In this document: in pieces, positions 1-6,327 of the stretch
Layout of the letters: each line of letters opens with the position of its first letter
Numbering within the stretch: position 1 is the stretch's first letter
Assembly: GCA_021806765.1 (NCBI GenBank)
Contig: JAJZQR010000070.1
Span: forward strand, 1 to 21,520
Origin: Chloroflexota bacterium
GTDB taxonomy: Bacteria; Chloroflexota; UBA6077
DNA: 21,520 nt
Reading direction: 5' to 3'
The notes under the pieces: generated by a model
Told to the model about the DNA's origin: nothing
What the model saw: only the letters and a program-made list of their open reading frames with translations
Database searches by the model: none
Program-made: the position numbers and the translations under genes

Positions 1-2077
1 CGAACCCTCCCAGGCCATCCCCCGGGCGCTGCGGCACCACGTCGATCCCCCAGAACATCTTCCAGGGCGGCGTGCTGAGCAGCCTGTCTTTGTAGGGCTG
101 GAGGAAGGATGGGCCGATGGACAGGAGGTCGGCGGAAAGCAGCCAGGCGTGGGCCATGATGGGATTGAAGGGCCAGGCCATCATGGTCGCGGTGATGGCG
201 TTGCCGTCGTCCAGCCCCTGGGAATATGGGTAGTAGTCGGCGCCGCCGTACTGGGCCCCCTTGTCCGGCAGCTGTGTGACGATCTGGTAGCGGAACATCC
301 CGAGGTAGTTCTCGAAGTACTTGGAGACGGCCAGCAGTTGGAAGGTCACTCCGAGAACGAAGGTGGCAAGCAGCGCGTACCGAGCCCAGCGATGCCTCTC
401 CTCTATGGCCTTCTGGATCAGGGGCGCCACCATCAGGATGACCAGGGGGATCACGAGAACCTGGTATCTCGGCCCCCACCCTGCACCCGCGTGCCACGCC
501 GGCTTCTTGCTGTAGATCAGGAAGTAGACGAGGACGATGGCCAGCAGCCCGAGGGTCCGGAGTCCATGCCGCCGTACGAAAGGCACGACGGAGAGGAGCG
601 CCAGCACCGTAGGGGGCGAGTAGAGGAAGAAGCTCTTGCCGGGACTGAACAGCAGTCCCCCCAATCCGATCTGTATGGGCAGGGGCAGCCAGCCCCGCTG
701 TACTCCGGCCCAGGCCTCGAGGATGGAGGGGTAATAGCCGTAGCGATGGCTCAAGTACCAGACCGCTGGTGCGGCCACCACGACAAAGGGGGCGCAGAAC
801 AGGGCGATCGGCTTGGCAATCATCCGGAGCTCTTTCACGGATGGGTGCTTCTCCCAGTGGACCAGTACTGCCTCCAGCAGCATCAGTGGCACCAGCACCC
901 CGGCGAAGTACTTGGTGGCCACGGCAGCCAGGGCGGTGAGGCCCGCCATCGGCATCCAGCGATCCCGTCGATCCTGCCCCCAGCGCAGGATCAGGTAGAG
1001 GGTCAGCAGGACAAACATGACCAGGGTCGGCTCGGAAAAGTCATACTTGGCGTAGGGCCACGCTAGAGTCGCCGACCCATAGAGCAGGGTGGCGGCCATA
1101 GCGACCAGCTGGCTGTAGCCAAACATTCGGGCCAGGGCAAACAGCAGGACGCAGCCGATGGCCGTGATGAAGGCGTTGTAGGAGGAGAAGAACATCCGTG
1201 AGAAGAACTCATCGTTCTCTCTCACGGACCAGACGCGATGGTCGTCCGGGATCGGCTCGAAGCTCCCCGTCTGCTGGTTCAGCAACGCCATGGAGCGGAT
1301 GTTCAGGTTCCCCTCGGGCAGCAGGTAGCGTACGCTGAACCCTGCCAACCGCACGGTGCGACCAAAGGGAAGCTCGACGTAGTAATTGCGCCCACTGGTG
1401 TTACCGGTCCAGACGGAGGCGACTCTGGGTGACCCGTGCTCGACGTTGCTCTGCATCTTGCCCCTGTTCCACTCGGCCGTTTCGACCCCTGCCCGCAACG
1501 GGAACACGAGAGTGCTGCCGTCGGAGCCCGTGAGGGTGAGTTCCGCCACCGTGGTGTTCTGGGGGATGTCCTTGGCGAATGACAGGTAGGAGACGATGGA
1601 GAGGGATGTAGCCGGCCCGACCTTGAGGTCGGTGCGGACGTAGCTGTCCTCCACCCCACGGCCGGTGGGACCCACCGTAGGCATGTCCCCTTGCAGCCCT
1701 TTTCTGCGGAAGACGCCGAGGATGTAGTCTCGACCATCGACGGTGGCGTGGTCCTTCTGGGGCACAACCTGCAGCAAGGGCTCGCCCGCCAGCACGATTG
1801 GCTGAGACAGCACAGGCACCATGATGCCCCATTGAGAGAGCCCGGCTCCCATGGACTTGAAGTATTCGTGCTTGGGGTCGAGGGTCACACTGCGGCCGAT
1901 GCGGTAGGCGAACTCCCCGTCGGGGCTGTAGCCGTGGCCGCCCCCTGTGAGCAGATAGAGGGCGAGGAAGAATGCCAGCAGCAGCCAGCCCAGGAAACGA
2001 TCGGATCGGCCGGTGTGGCCCGATTCATTCACTTGCTCCACCACGGGAGCCGGAGCGACGGCGGCAGCCAAACTCAC
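1..2077 (-). CDS. GT-C-like polytopic glycosyltransferase with inserted beta-rich loop domain (partial, C terminus off the window)
   Basis: The reading frame is open for 692 codons and runs off the left edge, so the C terminus is missing. One membrane segment near residues 28-44 is followed by an extracytoplasmic loop carrying SPDGEFAY (51-58), an acidic D/E pair in the position of the catalytic acid loop of GT-C (ArnT/PMT-like) transferases. Residues about 130-270 form a soluble, strand-rich domain (AELTLTGSDGSTLVFPLRAG, later YYVELPFGRTVRLAGFSVRY). After residue 300 there are many hydrophobic segments and the short loop YAKYDFSEP. GT-C enzymes move a sugar from a polyprenyl-phosphate donor to an acceptor outside the membrane; donor and acceptor here are unknown. 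The GTG start at 2077 overlaps the preceding stop by one base (TAGTG). A TTG at 2071, seven bases after GGAG, is a credible alternative start. It is the last gene visible in the operon, which suggests a late membrane step. Family call fairly sure, substrate unknown. Confidence 0.82.
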   Translation of the reverse strand, partial: MSLAAAVAPAPVVEQVNESGHTGRSDRFLGWLLLAFFLALYLLTGGGHGYSPDGEFAYRIGRSVTLDPKHEYFKSMGAGLSQWGIMVPVLSQPIVLAGEPLLQVVPQKDHATVDGRDYILGVFRRKGLQGDMPTVGPTGRGVEDSYVRTDLKVGPATSLSIVSYLSFAKDIPQNTTVAELTLTGSDGSTLVFPLRAGVETAEWNRGKMQSNVEHGSPRVASVWTGNTSGRNYYVELPFGRTVRLAGFSVRYLLPEGNLNIRSMALLNQQTGSFEPIPDDHRVWSVRENDEFFSRMFFSSYNAFITAIGCVLLFALARMFGYSQLVAMAATLLYGSATLAWPYAKYDFSEPTLVMFVLLTLYLILRWGQDRRDRWMPMAGLTALAAVATKYFAGVLVPLMLLEAVLVHWEKHPSVKELRMIAKPIALFCAPFVVVAAPAVWYLSHRYGYYPSILEAWAGVQRGWLPLPIQIGLGGLLFSPGKSFFLYSPPTVLALLSVVPFVRRHGLRTLGLLAIVLVYFLIYSKKPAWHAGAGWGPRYQVLVIPLVILMVAPLIQKAIEERHRWARYALLATFVLGVTFQLLAVSKYFENYLGMFRYQIVTQLPDKGAQYGGADYYPYSQGLDDGNAITATMMAWPFNPIMAHAWLLSADLLSIGPSFLQPYKDRLLSTPPWKMFWGIDVVPQRPGDGLGGF

Positions 2078-3300
2078 TACTCCAACCAGATGCGTTGAAT
2101 GGCGACGCCCAGATCCCTGGTGTCCGGGCTGCCGTCGACTTCTCTCGGTACCCACGCCTCGTCCAATTCCAGCTTCACCTGAAGCTCACCCTTCTGGATA
2201 GGTGGTGCGGGGAAGCGCAACTCGGCCCATTCCCCGGGGGGCACGTTGAAGCGGTGGGCCGTGCCGTTGAGGGCGATGGTGCCGGCTACCTCCCTGGACA
2301 GCTGCTTCGGCCCTGAGTAGAACCGAATGCCGAAGGTAGCCTGGCCTCGGGAGAGAAGCTTGGCTTCAGCGCTGGACCCGGTCCATCGGACGTAGGGCGG
2401 CCAGTTCTCCAGCTTGTAGAAGCCGTCCCCCAACTGTGCCTCGTCGTTCACGCCCATCTCGATGTTGTCGTTGACGATCCGCTGGAAGACGTGGACGTCC
2501 AGGTACAGTTCCGGGGGATATCGGTAGATCGGCTTGCCGACGGTGCGGGCCCGAAGGTGTATGACGTCCATCTGGTCCTTCAGGAGACCATGGCGATGGA
2601 GCCAGCGGGCCGGGCCATCGAGCCGTCTCGGATGATCGTAGGATGGATCGTAGGCAGTGGTCAGCGTCTCCAGGTCGAAGTTGCACTGCTTCAGGAGCAA
2701 CTTCAACTCTGGGATGCTGAACTCTCGATTGTGTCGGGCGTAGGGACCCCAGCCGGAAAAGGGTGGGTAGATGTTCTTTCCGGTCAGGAACCTCAGGTAG
2801 TTGGTGTACCGGAAGGGGTTAGGTGTGCTGAGTACCAGGCGTCCGCCGGGCTTCAGGATCCTGTGGATCTCGTAGAGCGAGTGGGTCGGATCGTGCATCA
2901 GGTGCTCGATCATCTCGCAGTAGATCACGACGTCGAACCGGCCGTCCTCATAGGGGAACTGGTCAGTCTCGATGTTGAAGGCCTTGTAGGTGAAGCTGTG
3001 ATCCAGGCCGCGCTTGGCATTGAGTAGCTTGATGTGGCCGCCATCCAGCGCCAATCGAAAGGGCTCGTTTGCCAGCTCCATCTGGTAGTGGGGGAACTGG
3101 CGTAGCAGCAAGCAGGTCATGAAGTAGGGCATGGCGCCCAGCTCGAGCACCCTGGATCCTTCGGGCAGGTGGGGCATGAGGTCCAGGGTGACCAGCAACC
3201 GGTCCAGGGCGACGTTTAGATAGTCGTACGCCTGCTGGTAGGAACAGTGATCGAAGCCCAGGAGGAACTCTCGGGCGTCGCTTGGCGTCATAGTGGACAT
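2077..3300 (-). CDS. SAM-dependent class I methyltransferase with C-terminal beta-rich accessory module
   Basis: 407 residues. The N-terminal half is a Rossmann-type methyltransferase: motif I RVLELGAMPYFMT (about 50-62), an acidic strand end MELANEP (about 74-80), the central DVVIYCEMIEHL (about 123-134), and the ILKPGGRLVLSTPNP loop (about 148-162), as in the Methyltransf_11/23 group. The glycines of motif I are partly replaced (ELGAMPY rather than the usual G-x-G), a variant I associate with methyltransferases in polysaccharide clusters. Residues about 287-407 are a separate module, starting GDGFYKLE...YVRWTG and ending DTRDLGVAIQRIWLE, that also occurs in three neighbouring glycosyltransferases. 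ATG at 3300 is chosen because AGGA lies eight bases upstream; TTG at 3303 directly follows the GT4 stop and is the alternative. The likely role is O-methylation of a sugar, perhaps at a chain end, in the cytosol. Substrate is inferred from context only. Confidence 0.88.
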   Translation of the reverse strand: MSTMTPSDAREFLLGFDHCSYQQAYDYLNVALDRLLVTLDLMPHLPEGSRVLELGAMPYFMTCLLLRQFPHYQMELANEPFRLALDGGHIKLLNAKRGLDHSFTYKAFNIETDQFPYEDGRFDVVIYCEMIEHLMHDPTHSLYEIHRILKPGGRLVLSTPNPFRYTNYLRFLTGKNIYPPFSGWGPYARHNREFSIPELKLLLKQCNFDLETLTTAYDPSYDHPRRLDGPARWLHRHGLLKDQMDVIHLRARTVGKPIYRYPPELYLDVHVFQRIVNDNIEMGVNDEAQLGDGFYKLENWPPYVRWTGSSAEAKLLSRGQATFGIRFYSGPKQLSREVAGTIALNGTAHRFNVPPGEWAELRFPAPPIQKGELQVKLELDEAWVPREVDGSPDTRDLGVAIQRIWLE

Positions 3301-3303
3301 CAA

Positions 3304-4905
3304 CTACATCCTCGCGATTAGTTCGAGCAGCCTTCGCTTGAAGCTGTCCTGGTCGAAAACCCGCGATCGCGCGACGGCACCCTGCTGTAGAGAAGCGCGA
3401 AGGGTTGGGTTGCTGATAGCCTGCAGAGTGTAGCTCTCGAGCTCCGACAGGCTGTTCCAGAGGAACCCGCTCCGGCCGTGCTCCACGGTCTCCAATTGGC
3501 CGGCCTTGGCGATGACGACGGGAACGCTGCCGGCGGCCATGGCTTCCACCGTAGTGATGCCGAAGTGCTCGAAACGTATCGGGTTTTGGCTCTCGTTTTC
3601 TCCGTAGCCGCTGGCGTGCCAGTAGACGGCGGACTCCTCGTACAGCCTCTTCAGTTCGCCGAAGGGTGCGTCGGTGTGGAGGAAGATGGGATAGCCTTCC
3701 GCCTTGCGTCGGACCCTCTCCAGATACTCGGCATGGATCTTCCCGGGCGCCACGCCGCCGGCCAGGTGGAGTTCCCATCCCGAGAGACCCTTGCGACACA
3801 GCCTCTTGAAGGCCTCGATCATCACCAGATGCTTCTTGTTGTGGCTTCCGCTGAAGAAGCGCCCGACGTTCAGGATGATGTTCTTCTTCTCCAGGGTCGG
3901 GTCGTAGACGCCCACATCCACCGGAGGGTAGAGGATCTCTCCCCTCTTGCCCCAGTAGATCTCCAGCCACTTCTGCACGTACTGGGAGATAGGGGTGATC
4001 AGGTCGTAGCTGTCGACATAACGCAGCGAAAGGTTGTCCGGGATGCCGTGGAGCCGAAGGCCTGCCTCTTTGACCAGCCTCTCGAACACCACGTCGTAGA
4101 TCTGGTGGCGGAGCCCCATCACCTTCACCTTGGCTACCGCCACTCCCAGGTCGCGGAAGTCCTCCTCGAAGCCCGGCCCTCCCTGGGGATTGAATGTATC
4201 GGTCTCCAGGGTCAGGGTGGCCTTGTCACCCTGAGTGGCCTCCAGAGGGATGGTCACCTCCAGGGGGACGTAGTTGCCGTCGGTCGGGGATAGCTCGGTC
4301 TCGGCCAGAAGCCGTCCCGCCGCGGAGAGCCGAACGGGCACCGGGGGGTAGTCCTTGGGCCGAAAGCTGCCCACCATCAGCCGCACTCGCATGGGGCTGC
4401 CGCGGTGGACCACCGGAAGGCGCACCAGCGCCTTCTCCGCCGTCCAGCGATACCACCCTCCGCCGACCTGCTGCAGCCCGTAGAACCCCTCCCCAAACTC
4501 CGGGACGATCAGCTCGTGCCGCAGCCGGAGCCCCACCCGACGCTTGAGCAGCCCCCAGGCGGACTTGTCCACCGGGAAGGGGAAGTAAACGAAGAGGACG
4601 CTCTTCTTGGCCCTGGAGGGGACGAAGCTCATGAAGGAGGCGTTGACGAACAGGTCGTACTCCTCCGTGTAGTCCCCGAGCCGGTGGAAGGGCAGGTCCG
4701 GTACGCACCGCAGGGTGACGCCCCCCAGCTGCATGTTCAGCTTGGCTTCCAGGGCATGGAGCGAGGTGGGGCGATGGGTGATCAACTCCACCTGGTTGCC
4801 TTCCTCGACCAGGGCCTGGGCCGCCGTGAGGGTGTAGCGCTCGCCCCCGCCCATGGTGTGAAGCCACCGGTTGTAGATACCTACCTTCAAGCCGGCACCA
4901 TCCAT
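3304..4905 (-). CDS. Family 4 glycosyltransferase (GT-B) with inserted beta-rich accessory module
   Basis: 533 residues. The N terminus KVGIYNRWLHTMGGGERYTL is the first strand and glycine-rich loop of a GT4 transferase. The C-terminal nucleotide-sugar domain has ILNVGRF (about 344-350), HASGYGE (430-436) and the E-x7-E pair E446...E454 within FEHFGITTVEAMAAG. The catalytic protein is interrupted at about 138-264 by a module beginning GEGFYGLQ...YRWT and ending DFRDLGVAVAKVKVMG; typical family members (350-420 residues) lack it, which explains the extra length. ATG at 4905 overlaps the upstream GT2 by 19 bases. A TTG at 4890 forming a TTGA overlap with that stop would give the family-typical start MKVGIYNRW and may be the true start. 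The enzyme transfers a sugar from a nucleotide donor to a growing lipid-linked glycan on the cytosolic face. Fold is sure; donor, acceptor and linkage unknown. Confidence 0.92.
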   Translation of the reverse strand: MDGAGLKVGIYNRWLHTMGGGERYTLTAAQALVEEGNQVELITHRPTSLHALEAKLNMQLGGVTLRCVPDLPFHRLGDYTEEYDLFVNASFMSFVPSRAKKSVLFVYFPFPVDKSAWGLLKRRVGLRLRHELIVPEFGEGFYGLQQVGGGWYRWTAEKALVRLPVVHRGSPMRVRLMVGSFRPKDYPPVPVRLSAAGRLLAETELSPTDGNYVPLEVTIPLEATQGDKATLTLETDTFNPQGGPGFEEDFRDLGVAVAKVKVMGLRHQIYDVVFERLVKEAGLRLHGIPDNLSLRYVDSYDLITPISQYVQKWLEIYWGKRGEILYPPVDVGVYDPTLEKKNIILNVGRFFSGSHNKKHLVMIEAFKRLCRKGLSGWELHLAGGVAPGKIHAEYLERVRRKAEGYPIFLHTDAPFGELKRLYEESAVYWHASGYGENESQNPIRFEHFGITTVEAMAAGSVPVVIAKAGQLETVEHGRSGFLWNSLSELESYTLQAISNPTLRASLQQGAVARSRVFDQDSFKRRLLELIARM

Positions 4906-6290
4906 CGCAGCAGCTTCGAGGCAGGCACCACCTCGCGGCTCCGAAGCAGTCGCCTCTTGTTGGCGGTGGCGGGCAGACGAGACAGCAGCCAGCGGAGGAC
5001 CCTAACCTGGATCTGGAGCCTATTGCCTAGAAGGGCTTGATCGGTGGAACGGAGTGCCAGCGACCGGGCGAACCGGCCGAGGTTGAGGGCCGCCGAGACG
5101 GCGTACCGCAGCTGCTCGCCGGCAGCCAGATGGAGGGGGGCGTTCTTGGCCAGCATCAACAGCCGGTTCCGCTCCACGTGGTACAGGAAGAGTGGAGACC
5201 ACTCCACGCTGCTCCCGCAGTGGACGTGGCGGACGACCGCATCGGGGACGTAAAGGATCTTCCAGCCTCGACGGCGGGCACGCCACGACAGATCCATATC
5301 CTCGTAGTACATGAAGAAGTCCTCGTCGAAGAGACCGACATCCTCTAACATTGCCCTTTTGAGCAGGAGGGCGGCGCCGCAGCCGGCGAAAACCTCCTCC
5401 CGGCGATCGTACTGGCCCAGGTCGTCCTCCTGGTAGACCTCGGTTCCCCGGACGACGGTGCCACGGTCGCGGCCAGAGCCGTCCTGGAGGATCAGGGTGC
5501 CGGCATTCTGGATCACCGGAGTTGCCGCCTCGATCAGGTTGTGGGGCAGGTGGACCTCCAACTCCTGGGGGCTGGCACCCACTTCCCAGCTTCCCAGGGG
5601 CATGCCAGCCGCCCCAAGGCTCAGTTTCGACGTCTCGGCCGTGGGCCGTGTCGCCGCCACGAGCAGCTTGAGCGAAGCTGACCCGCCGTTCTTGGAGACT
5701 CGGAGCCCCAGGGTAGCCGTTCCCTGAGACCAGCGAAAAGGGCCGTCGGGCGAAGGTTCCAGGCCGTAGAACCCTTCCAGGTACTCCGCTTCCCGGGACT
5801 CCCCTGCCTGGACAACTCGCGCCGAGAGGAGCTTCACACCCAGCTCCCGTTGGTCCGTCGACCCCGAGTCGCTGGGCCGGAAGGAGGTTGCCTCCAGTTG
5901 GATCCTGGCCCGATCGTGCAGGAACAGCAGCTTGGAGGTGCAGGCGCCAACCTTGGGGTCCTGCTCGGCCGCCTCCACCAGTCTCGATAGCCACCGTCCG
6001 TCGACGGCGGTGTCGTTGTTCAACAGCACGACGTAATCGGCGCGGCTGGCCCGCATGGCCACGTTGTTGCCCGCCGCGAAGCCCAGGTTTCGGCTATTCC
6101 TCACAACGCGGAACTGCGGGAACCGTTTCTCGGCAGCCTCGGCCGATCCATCCTGGGAGACATTGTCGACCAGAATCACCTCGAAACGGTCGTTTGGGTA
6201 ATCCAACCGGGCGAGGGAGCCGAGGCAGCCGTCCAAGAAGCGGAGGCCATTATAGTTTAGTACTACCACGGACACAAACGGGTGTGTCAT
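4887..6290 (-). CDS. Family 2 glycosyltransferase (rhamnosyltransferase-like) with accessory module inserted inside the catalytic domain
   Basis: 467 residues. GT-A core: VSVVVLNYNG (6-15), VDNVSQDGS (41-49), NLGFAAGNN (68-76), the metal-binding VLLNNDTA (88-95), then GCGAALLLKR (303-312) and the acceptor-side FDEDFFMYYEDMDLSWRARR (321-340). This is the pattern of the WbbL/rhamnosyltransferase-like GT2 group, usually about 300 residues. The extra length is an insert at about 131-258, between ARIQ and VIQNAG. The insert has two recognisable parts: a strand pair with LEATSFRPSDSGSTDQRELG (132-151), and then EGFYGLE...FRWSQ (172-189) with further strands. Both parts match the accessory module of the neighbouring enzymes, but in swapped order. 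The C-terminal 90 residues are basic and partly hydrophobic, suggesting membrane contact. ATG at 6290 has GGGGA nine bases upstream. It sits 37 bases after the PA14-bearing transferase and overlaps the GT4. Donor sugar unknown. Confidence 0.92.
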   Translation of the reverse strand: MTHPFVSVVVLNYNGLRFLDGCLGSLARLDYPNDRFEVILVDNVSQDGSAEAAEKRFPQFRVVRNSRNLGFAAGNNVAMRASRADYVVLLNNDTAVDGRWLSRLVEAAEQDPKVGACTSKLLFLHDRARIQLEATSFRPSDSGSTDQRELGVKLLSARVVQAGESREAEYLEGFYGLEPSPDGPFRWSQGTATLGLRVSKNGGSASLKLLVAATRPTAETSKLSLGAAGMPLGSWEVGASPQELEVHLPHNLIEAATPVIQNAGTLILQDGSGRDRGTVVRGTEVYQEDDLGQYDRREEVFAGCGAALLLKRAMLEDVGLFDEDFFMYYEDMDLSWRARRRGWKILYVPDAVVRHVHCGSSVEWSPLFLYHVERNRLLMLAKNAPLHLAAGEQLRYAVSAALNLGRFARSLALRSTDQALLGNRLQIQVRVLRWLLSRLPATANKRRLLRSREVVPASKLLRWMVPA

Positions 6291-6327
6291 GACTTCTGTT
6301 CCCCGAAGCCTTTCCTGCTGCTACGAC

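Noticed and set aside
149..1066. Long plus-strand open frame at the left edge
   Set aside because: It is antisense to a continuous minus-strand membrane-protein frame with clear GT-C features; its own translation is low-complexity and rich in G, Q, H and E.
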